The position numbers and the translations under genes are program-made. This document shows, piece by piece, positions 22,299 to 31,800 of a stretch of DNA of 64,000 nt. Under the pieces are notes generated by a model, which was not told the origin of the DNA, ran no database searches, and saw nothing but the letters and a program-made list of their open reading frames with translations. The DNA comes from Cyanophora paradoxa (taxonomy: Eukaryota > Glaucocystophyceae > Cyanophorales > Cyanophoraceae), in contig QPMI01000046.1 of the NCBI GenBank assembly GCA_004431415.1, forward strand, positions 1 to 64,000, written 5' to 3'. Numbering within the stretch: the stretch's first letter is position 1; each line of letters begins with the position of its first letter.

Positions 22299-24560
22299 CT
22301 GCCTCTATCACCCGGATGGGCATGATGCTTACTCTGCCTTCCATGCGCTCGTGGCCACGATTCTCTCGAACGTGCCCGGTCACAACCGCGGCATACCCGC
22401 CTGCATGATGCTTTACGGCATCGAGGGCCCCATTGCGACCGCTTCGCTGTCGGCTGCGGCAGTGCAAGGCGCCCTGTATGCCCCGACAATGGCCGGCATT
22501 CCCCACGACGTCATGCGCTGGCTTGCCTCGCAGCCGAGCGCCTCGCGCGAGAATGCTAGCCCTTGGCTCTCGGCATACCTTTGCCTGAACTCAATCCTCA
22601 TTCACATCTTCCGGGGGACCCATTGTGCCATCAGCACGCACGCCACGCATGGGCATTTCAATCGCGAGCGGCTTGATGCACAGCTGCGCGCATACCGCGA
22701 AGGCCGCTTCGGGCGCGCCGCCGGTATCCTCTCTCCCGTGAGAAACAGGGCGGCCGGATTCCGCGCCCTCGTCCCAGGCGACCCCGCCTTGTCGCGCAAC
22801 GCGCAAGATGTCTTCACAAACCTGCGCACCTTCCATGAGATGGTCCTCGCCCAACCGACTGGCTCGGTGGAGGCGACGGCTTGTAGCGGCCCGACCCACA
22901 CGGCTATGCACTCCCCGCCCGCTGGAGAGACTGATCGCCGCCTTGCTGGCCTCCCTCAGCGCGTTTACGCGCTTGGCCGCGAAAATTTGAATGCCCGCAA
23001 GCACGAGCATGCCCCGGGCCGCAATGCGCCCCCGGAGCCCGCGCACCCGCCGCCGAACACGTGGGAAGCCGTCCCTGTTCGCGAGCGCCTCGCAGGCATT
23101 CTCGCCGGCTTCGTGCTGGCCATGGTTTCGCATATCATGATGCGCCGTCCGGCCGCCTCCGTCGCGGCCGACCCGAAAACCGCCGCCGAGATTCCGCACC
23201 ATGTCCTGCTGGTGCCCGCGGTCTATGACTTCCTGCGCGAAGTTCTCCTGTCTCCCGACACGCGTTCCATTGTCGGCACGCGCGTCGGCCAGCGCGCCAC
23301 GGGCTCGGATGGCAATCCCTTGTTTTCTGTCAAGGTCGAAGCGCAGCAGGGCCACGCCGTCGCCCGCGCTGACGACTCCGCTGAGCTCGCGCAAGCCTGC
23401 TGGGTGCCGCTCGGCACCTTGCTGTGGCTCGCTATGCCGCGCCTCCCGCAGGCGCCCCAGCCCCCGTCGGTGCCCGGCACTGACGTGTGGTGGGGCGGGG
23501 CTCCCGACAAGCGCGCCGCGCTGTTGAACGCCCTCCGCCAGCTCTGGAGCTCTGGCACGCTCCAGCGCCTGAAGCTCGCCCTCACGGTCTCTGAGACCAC
23601 GCCGTCCACCTCCGAGTCGGCCGATGCGCCGTACCTTCCATTGCGCTTCCTCGAGCGCCTGCTGCCCGCCGAAACGTCGGCTCTGGGTGTCTCGGAGGCC
23701 CTCCGCGAGACCTGTGGCTTTACCAACGCCAACAGCTATCACGAGCAGTACGCTCGTCACCCGCCCTGCGCGCAGCAGCAGGTTCGCGATGCATTCCGCG
23801 ATTGGACTCAGGAAATATACAAAACTCTTTGGCCGCTCATGGCCGGGTCCACATCGCCTGTCCCGACCCTGCGGCTCAACCATTTGACCGCCGCTCCGGT
23901 CCTCGACACTGTGCGCACGGCCGATGCGCCGTACCCCGCGCTTGAGATGGCACCCGCGCTGGGCCCCTCGCGCGTCGCGATTACGCCGTTTCACTACCGC
24001 CTGCCGGCTAGCCTGGTTCGCGCGTGGAACGGCCGCGACCCCCTCGATATTTTTGCGCGCTTGCACGGAGCTCAAGGGGCCGGGGCGTCCACGCCCTCGT
24101 CCCGCGACCGCAGCCCCGCCCGTAGCACTACGTCGCCGAGCCCGTCGCTAGGCCAAGCGACGCCGGCTAGCCACAAGCGTGCGCGCGACGACTCGCAATC
24201 TCCTGCCCGTAAGGGACCTGTAGGGCCGGCGCACATGCGCCACCGCCTCGGCCCTGTGCCCCCGGAGATCGCGAACATGACCGATGACGAGCTCCGCGAG
24301 CAGCTCGGAATCCTCGGTGTCCCGGTACTGATGCCGACGGACAATCTGCTCAACTTCGCGCGTACCGAGGCGTTGCGCCGTGGCTTCGCGCTCGCGCCGA
24401 CGCCGCATCCAGAGCGCGTGGCGCAGGCGGCCCCCGTGCAGCCGGCCCAGGCCTCGCGCCAGCCACAGGCCTCGCGCCAGTCACAGGCTCCGCGCCAGGC
24501 CCAGGCCTCGCGCCCGCCGGCCACGGCGCCCCCTCCCCAACCCCGGCCTGGCAGCAGGCG
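22200..24560 (+). CDS. giant Gag, C-terminal continuation in second frame
   Basis: From about 22,200 the open frame is the next one over and runs to about 24,560. It contains CLYHPDGHDAYSAF, a helical region around 22,400-23,300 (VRERLAGILAGFVLAM) and LPLRFLERLLPAE. A basic Ser/Pro-rich stretch and a SAP-like helix pair (IANMTDDELREQLGILGVPV, about 24,270-24,330) precede a Pro/Gln/Ala-rich hinge. No catalytic motif was found. The tail has the length and spacing of a SAP or similar nucleic-acid-binding motif, but that is a suggestion only. The frame change at a C-run (CCCTCCCCAACCCC, about 24,530) leads into the protease frame. Confidence 0.6.
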
Positions 24561-24581
24561 CCGCCGCCGCTGCAGCCCCAA

Positions 24582-25970
24582 ATGTACGGGTCCGGCGGGT
24601 ACGGTTGGGGCCAAGAGATCTACGCACCCGCTGCGCAGCAGCCGGCCGCGGCCAGCTCCTCCTCGTTCCGGCCCGCCGCGGCCAGTTCGAGCGCTCGCCC
24701 GCAGCAAGCGCCGCCGCCGCCCTTGCGCCAGCGTCTCATCGCTCAGGCCGCCAGCTCCGCCGTCGACGGCGCACGGCACTATCGGCGCGTGCAGAACTGG
24801 TGTGCCATGATGTCAACTGAGCTCGCGAAGCAGCCGCCGAATGCGCAGCTGCTTAGCACTTACCTGAATTCGATCGCCAATGTCGTGGGCGAGGACCTTA
24901 CGGTCCTGGGCGAGCCACTCAGCAGCCCGCAATGGGACGAGCTCAACGCGGCTGCTCGGCGTCACAGCGCCTCCGACCCCTCGATCCGCCCGTTCGAGAA
25001 ACATGAGCAGCAGCTCATCGCTTGCATCGGCCACGCAATGGCCCTCGGCGCCAAAGGCTATGTCGACGGCTCCGCCCCTGGCACTCGCATTCAGCGGGTT
25101 GCCAGCGACCCCGAGTACACGACGGCTGCGGCCCTCCAGCCTCCCGAGCTTGCCGCGATGCAGCTCGATCATGACAGCACGGCCTCTGTCCCCGTGCACC
25201 GCCCCGACGGCCCGTCTCGCAAGCACGTCGGCGGCCTACCCGCGGCTCGTTCCACTGCGCTCCATGCCACGAGCGCTGCGCAGCAGGCTCACCTGCGTTT
25301 CCCTGCGCCGGCCCCGGACGAGCTCGTTGGCTACGGCCCTGATCGGCCTACTGATTTCGCTGAGCCTGAGTCCGCGGATTCCGATCCCGACTCCAGCCAG
25401 CTTCCGGCCCCGGTCCCGATTGGTCGAGTTATCGATGGGATTAACGGGCTGCCGCATGATTTTCGCCGGCTGCTGCTCCAGTGCCATGGGTATGTGTACG
25501 CCCTCGGCCCCGACGGCACGCTAGGCGATTGGATTCGCGTCAAGTTTATCTTCGATACTGGCGCAATGGGTGAAGTGGCCGAGCGGCGGATGATGCCTAA
25601 GGGCACCCGCTACACCGGCACAAAGACGCTCCGTGCCTTCATGCACCACGCGACGATTGAGGCTGAAATAGCCCACGTAGTTCTCCGCTTTGGCGACGTC
25701 TACGTCTCGCGTGCCGTGCACGTTGTGCCGGACGGAACTCTCGGCCCGGACGCAGACATGCTGATCGGCATCGGCACTATCATGTGCATTGACGGCCGCA
25801 TCGACACCACGCGCTCCGGCTGGTGCTTGCACGCGCGCGACGCGCACTACAAGCCCCACGTGATCCCTTTTCGCTTCCCGGGCAAGCACAAGGGCCTCTG
25901 CTTGTCCGGGTCCAGCGCCCTGTCAAAATCGAACGGAACTGGCGCGAATGCCGGGTCCGCTGCGTCCTAG
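24582..25970 (+). CDS. retropepsin domain at the end of Gag-Pro
   Basis: The first 320 residues are Ala/Pro/Gln-rich with a helical block (NWCAMMSTELAKQPP). The protease follows: FIFDTGAMGEV at about 25,545-25,577 carries the catalytic Asp-Thr-Gly-Ala. DMLIGIGTI at about 25,758-25,785 is the hydrophobic-G motif near the C-terminus, and the tail RIDTTRSGWCLHARD is shared with element A. Retropepsins dimerise and process Gag. The stop at 25,970 comes 20-30 residues after the homologous region, and another frame reads on briefly (RPVKIERNWREC). RT does not follow; the sequence turns into tandem tRNA-like repeats, so the pol genes are missing. Confidence 0.82.
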   Translation: MYGSGGYGWGQEIYAPAAQQPAAASSSSFRPAAASSSARPQQAPPPPLRQRLIAQAASSAVDGARHYRRVQNWCAMMSTELAKQPPNAQLLSTYLNSIANVVGEDLTVLGEPLSSPQWDELNAAARRHSASDPSIRPFEKHEQQLIACIGHAMALGAKGYVDGSAPGTRIQRVASDPEYTTAAALQPPELAAMQLDHDSTASVPVHRPDGPSRKHVGGLPAARSTALHATSAAQQAHLRFPAPAPDELVGYGPDRPTDFAEPESADSDPDSSQLPAPVPIGRVIDGINGLPHDFRRLLLQCHGYVYALGPDGTLGDWIRVKFIFDTGAMGEVAERRMMPKGTRYTGTKTLRAFMHHATIEAEIAHVVLRFGDVYVSRAVHVVPDGTLGPDADMLIGIGTIMCIDGRIDTTRSGWCLHARDAHYKPHVIPFRFPGKHKGLCLSGSSALSKSNGTGANAGSAAS

Positions 25971-26125
25971 ACGGGCGCCTGCCGCCTGAAAGCGCGGCCC
26001 CGACCCGAAGGCATCGCCGAGGACGGGATTTCGAGACGGGGAGAGGTGGGGGGCAACAAAATGGTTGCGATTCCCGGCAGTGGCGCACAAAGACGCCCAG
26101 AGACGACCAAGTCTCATATCGAACC

Positions 26126-26198
26126 ACCCTCTTGGCTCAGGTGGTAGAGCGTCTGCTCTACGAGCCAGGAACCCGGGTTCGAATCCCGAGGACGGGAT
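26126..26198 (+). other. tRNA-like sequence 1 (not a functional tRNA)
   Basis: Box A TGGCTCAGGTGG (26,133-26,144) and box B GGTTCGAATCC (26,176-26,186) match the pol III consensus and are properly spaced. The D arm pairs (GCTC/GAGC). The acceptor strands do not pair well and the anticodon stem has mismatches; the loop could show ACG (Arg-like). It is likely a decayed tRNA or SINE head. Confidence 0.6.
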
Positions 26199-26296
26199 TT
26201 CGGAACGGAGGGGGAAGAGGTGGGGGGCGAAATGGGTCGTGATTCCCGGCAGTGGCGCACCAGACGCCGAGACGAACAAGTCTCTCATATCAGACC

Positions 26297-26369
26297 ACCC
26301 TCTTGGCTCAGTTGGTAGAGCGTCTGCTCTACGAGCCAAGATCCCCGGTTCGGATCCCGCGGACGGGAT
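26297..26369 (+). other. tRNA-like sequence 2 (not a functional tRNA)
   Basis: Second tandem copy, 171 bp after the first. Box A TGGCTCAGTTGG (26,304-26,315) is a perfect consensus; box B is GGTTCGGATCC (26,347-26,357), one change. It has the same imperfect anticodon stem and acceptor as copy 1, so both derive from one already defective sequence. Confidence 0.6.
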
Positions 26370-26411
26370 TTCGGAACGGAGGGGGAAGAGGTGGGGGGCG
26401 AAATGGGTCGT

Positions 26412-26430
26412 GATTCCCGGCAGTGGCGCC
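26412..26430 (-). promoter_or_regulatory. 19-nt primer-binding-site-like sequence next to inverted LTR
   Basis: Read on the minus strand, GGCGCCACTGCCGGGAATC directly follows the LTR. Its complement GATTCCCGGCAGTGGCGCC has the shape of a tRNA 3' end: T loop end, T stem CCCGG, 7-nt acceptor strand CAGTGGC, discriminator G, then CC of CCA. G73 is typical of eukaryotic tRNA-Ser, so a serine tRNA primer is a reasonable inference. Confidence 0.55.
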
Positions 26431-26788
26431 TGTCGCGTGCGGGATTAGTAGTGAGGCACGCGGGGAGGTTCCCGGTCGAGCGTGGCTCGACGGGGCTCAG
26501 TGGATCACGAGAAACCACAGTGCAAGCCAGTAGTATTGGTAGAACTGTGTACCCGGACAGACCCGGTACACGTACCCCTAGCTCGGAGTACTTCGGTCAC
26601 TGACTCAGGGGAATAGCTGTACCCTGGCAAATACACGTGTTCGGCCGTGGCGTACTAACGCCGACACCGGCCCTAGCGGCCCGTAGGCAGCTCTGCAACT
26701 AGCAGCACGAAGGCTGCACCTAGCTACTAGTAAGGTAGCTGTACAAGCTCATAGAAGCGCTAGGACAGCGCTAATCCTGAATGCGACA
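26431..26788 (-). repeat. right LTR-like repeat, inverted relative to the left
   Basis: It is the reverse complement of 15,986-16,343 along its whole 358 bp with no visible difference. With its adjacent primer site it looks like the 5' end (LTR plus PBS) of a sister element on the minus strand rather than the 3' LTR of the gag-pro cassette. Confidence 0.75.
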
Positions 26789-27460
26789 ACTCCCCCTCTT
26801 AAGACTGCGTCCCCGCAGGCTACATTTCTGAAATGACCGGCGACTGCCGGGAATGAATAGGCTTTGAAGCCGGTACTCGCTCTACGGCAGCCGACTGCCG
26901 GGAATGAAAAGACTGTCAGCCGGATGCCGTTGAATTTCTTGAAAGGCCATTCCGGCCGCCATAGGCGGGTACGGGGATTTGATCTCCAGGGGAGGAGTGA
27001 TCGGCGGCAAGGAAGCCGCGGGTTTTGCCCAATGGGCGACGGACTGAGGTCCAACTTCATGTTCTCATGTAGAGTTTCCGCGTGAAGGGAGGCTCGGGGC
27101 CCCCTTGGTGCCATGCATGCACAGCGAGAGCACGCCGCAGATGCGTACGCGAAAGAGCAGCGCGGGGCGACGCGGCGCGCTGGCATTAGTGAATTCGCAC
27201 ACACCGAGACAATACGGCTAATGATAGAACTGAGGAGTCCGTAAAGTGTCAAGTCGAAAGATGAGCCTACTGGTTACGCCGGGTAGGGAACCTATCAGCC
27301 ATCGGACAGGGTGGAGCTAGTCAAGGAGACGTAAACTAAAGCAAAGCTAACCCAGAGCAGAGAGCTACTACCTATACATCTAGCCTAGCTTAGGACTAGG
27401 CTACCGAGAGGACTACCCAGGGTCTACGAGAGGGAGGTAAATTAAAACACTACTACTGCT
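26789..27460. other. non-coding region with two short primer-site-like direct repeats
   Basis: No supported gene. CGACTGCCGGGAATGA occurs at 26,841-26,856 and 26,892-26,907; its ACTGCCGGGAAT core equals part of the primer-site sequence next to the inverted LTR. The remainder is unremarkable moderate-GC sequence with CTAG-rich patches near 27,370-27,410. Confidence 0.45.
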
Positions 27461-28173
27461 AGTGCTGCCTGCCTAGGGACCGTCGGGACGTCCGGAGCTC
27501 GCGGGCTGTTCTACTGTACGGTAGGAAAGCCAGGACGGACCCGCGGTCTAATCTGCCTACTCTCGACGCGGCCGCGACTACAGCTAGCGCGGCGGGCTCC
27601 GCGTCGAGGGGGCCGCTCGCCCGAAGCGCGGGTGGAAGCACGTCGGCGTAGAGGGGCCGAGGGGAATGAGGCGAGGGGGGACGTTGCGGGGAAGAAGTGG
27701 GGCGGGACGGAGAAGGTCGGCGCCGGCCGTGGCGGGGAGGGGGAGGGTCGGATTTCTCGGTCAGCAGGGCTTCCAGCCTCGAACCAGCCGCCGCACCCCC
27801 GCCGCGGGCAATTGCGAGCCCCCCTCCGCGGCGGTCCTTCAACCCACGGTCCTGGCACGATGGCCGGGTATCTGGTGGGTGCAACGACCAGCCGAAGCCT
27901 TCCGCCAAGCCTTCCGATCCATCGTTCCCTCCCTGTCGAGGCGCGAGGAGCGCGGGCGAGGTCGTGAATGGGAGGCAGGGCCAAGAGAGCGAGCGGGAGG
28001 GCAGAGCGGGAGAGGGAGGCAAGGCAGGCGCTCGCTTGGGCGGGGCCCAGCGAGTCGGTCGGGGCGGCTATATCTAGTGTGTGCGAGGCTAAGAGTAGAT
28101 CAGGTAAGTTTCTCGAGGACTAGGTATGGTGAAGTAGTAGGTAGGTGGTGTCGAGAGTCTCCTCCCGACGTAG
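27461..28173. other. GC-rich non-coding flank downstream of the LINE
   Basis: Open frames on both strands (e.g. 27,459-28,022 minus, 27,666-28,232 plus) are Pro/Arg/Gly-rich and look like by-products of GC-rich sequence; none shows a domain. It may include the LINE 3' flank or pre-insertion DNA. Confidence 0.35.
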
Positions 28174-28195
28174 CCCCCCCCCCCCCCCCCCCCCC
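28174..28195. repeat. 22-nt poly(C) homopolymer (poly(G) on the LINE strand)
   Basis: An uninterrupted run of 22 C lies about 25 bp beyond the last LINE-derived reading frame. On the LINE coding strand it is a G-run just after the stop, where an A-rich or simple-repeat tail is usual. It may be a true 3' tail, a G-quadruplex-forming tract or an assembly artefact. Confidence 0.6.
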
Positions 28196-28218
28196 TTTCG
28201 CGCGGCTCGGGGTACCGT

Positions 28219-28815
28219 TTAGAGCGGGCTAGGATGTGACTCCCAAGGGCGTACCTTGACGCAATCGTAGAGCTCTTGGGCGCGGAGCGCCGCCTTCCAG
28301 CCCGCGTACTCCGGTGGGCAGTCTGCGTTCCGAGCGGCGTTGAGTAGATTGTGAAGGCGAATCGGCCCGTCGCAGGCGGCGCAGACTTCCTTACAGGTCC
28401 GGGGCCGCGGGCCCGCTCTCGGCGCGGGCGCCCGTGCGGGGCGGGCGCGGTCGCTTCTTTGAGGCCTGGGAGACGCGGCAGTCGCGTTCCCACTCCGCGT
28501 TGATTTCGCAGCGACGTGACCAGAGGCGTCGGGCCCGTTCCAGAAGCGTTTGCCGAACGCGTTTAGCTGCGCGTGCCGCGTACCGGGGTGCAAGGTTCAG
28601 GCAGCGTGTGAGGGCGCTTTCTAGACTCTGCGGAGCAAGGCCCTGGAGCACCCAGAGGCGCGGATACGCGTACGGCCTACCATCGTAGCTGCGCGCCTCG
28701 GTGTCGTCGTCCGCGACGCGGAGGAAGATTGGGACCAGGTCGGGAGCAAGGAGGGCTCCTGCTGGCGGCGCTGTGAGGCCGTGGGCCTCTCTGTATGCGC
28801 AGAGCAGAAGTCGGT
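28219..28815 (-). pseudogene. LINE ORF2 C-terminal tail in other frames
   Basis: Past the 28,816 stop, minus-strand frames continue with Cys-containing segments, notably TCKEVCAACDGPIRLHN (about 28,340-28,390) followed by PPEYAGWKAALRAQELYDCV and a stop at 28,219. Cys/His clusters at the ORF2 C-terminus are common in these LINEs. At least one or two indels separate this tail from the main frame. Confidence 0.45.
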
Positions 28816-31800
28816 TCAGTTCGCGAGCAGTCTCCGCGCGGTGCGCGACCGCATGCGGACCCGGGCACAGGAAGACGTGCGGGAAAGTTTCAGTCGGGCC
28901 TGCGGTGAGAGCCGTCGGTGCCCGGATCGGGCGGCTGGCGCCCGCTGCTGGTTGAGCATGCGAGGCCTCTGTTGCAGTCTGGCTGTTCTGTGAGGCTGTC
29001 GGGCCGCTAGTCTCTGCACGAGGGAGCGGCGTTCTGGTGGCGCAGCCCGCACAGCGTCCCCAGGGTTGCAGGCGGCGTAGAGTTCCTTCTGGTCACGTAC
29101 CCGGACTTCGTTCGCTGGTAGCGAGCTACAGAGCAGCTGCGTCCGAAACTTGAATAGCGCGTTGCGGGCTCCATTGGCGCCTTGGAATCGGGAACCTACG
29201 CTCGTTTCCGCATATAGCCCTGCTATGTCTGCGCCGTCGGCGCCTCGGCGCAGGAGCGCGCCAGCCAGCGGTTGTTGGGTCCAGGCAAAGTGCGTCTGGT
29301 GTTCGTGAAGTGCGTCCATGTGTGCCTTGGGGTCCCCTTCCACCCGTCGTGTGCGCCCGTCGGGGTCGCTGATGGTGAGCACCGCAGGCATGCTGAAGGC
29401 CGGCGGCAGAAAGAGAGGCTCATGCCGGTGTTCGTCCGCCAGCTCCAGGTCGGCCGCCACGTTCGCTCCGGCGTCCGCGACGTCGTTGTGGGGGTCGCGG
29501 GCGTCGCCCTTTGCGTGCGCTTTGACTTTGACGAGTTTGAGCGGCCGCCCGCGCTCCTCTAGCAGTGTCCTGAGCTTGCTCCATGCGTACAGTTCCGCGG
29601 AGCAGGCGTGCCGGATGTATTCCCGCGGGCTGCGGCAGCTCGCGTGCTGGACGAAATCGGAGTACCAGCGGATCGCGTTCATGTTGTCGACGTGTAGAAC
29701 CGCTCCGAAAGGCGAGAGCAGGTCAGCCATAAGCGCCGCCTGGAGTTCCGCCTTGTTGATCTCCTGCAGGCCCCGGAGCCGGGCAAAGAAGTCCGTGAGG
29801 ATACCCGGCGGGTGCAGGCTTGCGCCAGTTCTGAGGTCCGTTTCCGGCCAGTGTACTGCGTAGCCCGCGCGAGCGTTAACCGTCTGGCCCTCTTTCAGGC
29901 TCCCGTCCGTCCAGGCGTACGCTGGGGCGTCGGCCACGTATGAGCCGCCAGGCGCCGCCTCGGCCTCCAGGTGCTCTTTGCGGTAGCGGGCTTCGAGGCC
30001 CTTCCAGGTCTCCAGGTATGCAACCCAACTGTACGGGTCGGCCTGATAGTAATATAGCTCGCGCGCCTCCTTGTTGGAGCTGACCGGGGGCGCTTCATCT
30101 TGCGGCAGGGGGGGCAAGTCGGGCGGGTTCGCCTCGAGCGTGGCGAGGTGAGCGGCGTCGGGCTCGGAGAGGAGGTGCCAGTTGACCCGCTCATCGCCCT
30201 CCTGCTTTGCCTGCAGCAGCATCCGCCATCGGTGCGCAGTGATGGTCGCGGCCGCCTGCCTGGAGGGCTTGAAGTATTCAAGACGGGCTTGGCGCAGGAC
30301 CTGGCGACTGGCGCGCCCCGAGCGCGTCTGTACCTGCCCCTCGCATTCTTCCACGGGGGCGCCCGACACTTCTACTAGCTCCACCGTGCCGGGGATCGTG
30401 CAGAGTGCGGACGCGTGCTCTACCCATCCTCCCACCGCCGTCCCGTACTTGCCCTCGTCATCGCAGGTGCTCGTCGCCCGGCAGGCCGCGCCGGCGCCTT
30501 GAGGGCAGACGTGGTCGTCGTGCCAGTGGCGGCGGCCCTCTCCCGGTACGATATTAAAGCGGCGCGCAGCTGGGGCGGGCGGCCCTTCGCGGGGTCCGAG
30601 CTGACAGTGGCCATCGCAGCGGCAGTAGGCTCCGTCGGCCTCGTCGTCGGCCTCTTCTGGGACGGGGACCCAGTGCTCCAGCCGGCACTCCGTCGCTACT
30701 AGGCTGCCGGCCTCAGCCTCGGCGGAGCGGACCCGGCCGATTTCCGGTACCGCATCCGTCTCGTGAATCGTTGCGAGGTCGTAGTAGCAGACGAAGTCTC
30801 CCGGTTGGTGAATTAACTTCCTTGCCCCGCCCGGAAGCTGTACCATGGCCGAGGAAGGGGTACCGGGCGGTTGCCGCATGGGGTATCGGAGGGCGCCCGA
30901 ACCGCGCCCGTCGATCGTGAGGGCCTTGGCCACCGCCTTCCACCAGGCGGGCGCTGCCCAAGGGAGCGTGCCGCAGGGGGCGCGGAGGTGCAGGTCTCGC
31001 CAGGTGCAGAGGCGTTCCCCATCGCGCGCCGTGACGTCGGACATCCAGTAGAGCCGTGCGCGGTGGAGGGCGGGCGCGGCCGTGCTGAACACTTCCCGGG
31101 GAATGTGTGAGGCAAGCACGAATTCCCGGCGCAGTTCCGCGGGGTCGGGCCAAGTGGCTGCGGGGGGGTACGGCGTAAACAGGAAGCGGGCGTGGTTGGA
31201 CTGGATCCGGTAGAGCCGGCGCTGCAGGAGCGGCATCACTGCGGCGATTGCGTTCGATCGAGCAAGCTGGCGTGACACTGGGGCGTTCAGGAACTCGGTC
31301 GGCAGCAGCGGGACGCCTAGCTTTCGCTGGAGGTCTCGGATGCGGTGCAACATCACCTGGGATAGCAGCTCTTCCGGTTCTCCACAGAGCCGCACGAGCA
31401 GATCCGTGATTTGGTTCTTGGCCATCAGGTGCGCTGTGCGCGGCAGGCTGTACGTGCCGTGGCTCCAGAGCGCGTAGTTGGAAGTCGATGCCGCCAGGCC
31501 CCCATGGTGCTTAACCACGCGCATCCAGATGGCATCTAGGCGATCGCACTGCTTCTCTGTGAGCGGCGTCACTTTGAGCCCGTAGGCGATCCGCGCCTGC
31601 ACGACGGCCTCGACAACGTAGCAGGCCTCTTGCGCGGTCAGCTGCTTACGAGCTATGACCGCCACCGTCTCGCGAGCCTGCGCTTCCATCTGTCTGATCT
31701 GCTCCTTCCACGACAGGTTCGCGGTCAGATAGACGCCGAGCAGCTTGAAATGCTCGCCCGGTTTCAGCTTCTTGCCGACCGGGACGCGGGGGTTGCCGAG

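Larger units (their letters stand above)
26018..26430 (+). repeat. tandem ~171-bp repeat (2.4 copies) with tRNA-like and primer-site segments
   Basis: Units start near 26,018, 26,192 and 26,360. Each begins GGACGGGATTTCG, passes a purine-rich GGGGGAAGAGGTGGGGGGC stretch, then TTCCCGGCAGTGGCGC, then AAGTCT...CATAT, and the first two finish with a tRNA-like sequence. The third unit is cut exactly where the inverted LTR starts. Copies differ by about a dozen substitutions and small indels. The segment complementary to the element's primer site therefore occurs three times. Confidence 0.75.
15986..26788 (+). mobile_element. gag-pro cassette flanked by inverted LTR-like repeats
   Basis: A 370-bp sequence at 15,986-16,355 recurs as its reverse complement at 26,419-26,788; by eye the copies are identical. 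Each has a 358-bp LTR-like core beginning TGTCGC and ending GCGACA plus a 12-bp primer-site-like inner flank. Between them lie a 5' leader, a giant gag and a retropepsin, then a tandem tRNA-like repeat. RT, RNase H and integrase are absent. No target-site duplication is evident at the outer ends. Normal LTRs are direct repeats, so this is either a composite (a gag-pro element joined to an inverted 5' LTR of a sister copy) or a distinct non-autonomous form. Confidence 0.7.

Noticed and set aside
20910-24075. Further long minus-strand frames (446 and 494 codons) opposite the giant gag
   Set aside because: Same reason: codon-periodic GC bias leaves the antisense frame open. No recognisable motif.
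22200-24582. Programmed ribosomal frameshifts between the gag and protease frames
   Set aside because: The shifts occur inside low-complexity or homopolymer sequence and within gag itself, and indels of the same kind affect unrelated repeats here. No slippery heptamer with a clear downstream structure was recognised.
26126-26369. Two functional tRNA-Arg(ACG) genes
   Set aside because: A and B boxes are good, but acceptor strands do not pair and the anticodon stem has mismatches in both copies. They are tandem parts of a larger repeat.
15986-26788. DIRS-type retrotransposon (inverted termini)
   Set aside because: No tyrosine recombinase, RT or methyltransferase frame, and the termini have LTR-style TG...CA ends with a primer site. 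A retropepsin is present, which DIRS elements lack.
27459-28022. 187-codon minus-strand frame as a gene
   Set aside because: Pro/Ser/Arg-rich composition, overlapping open frames on the other strand and no motif; likely GC-driven.
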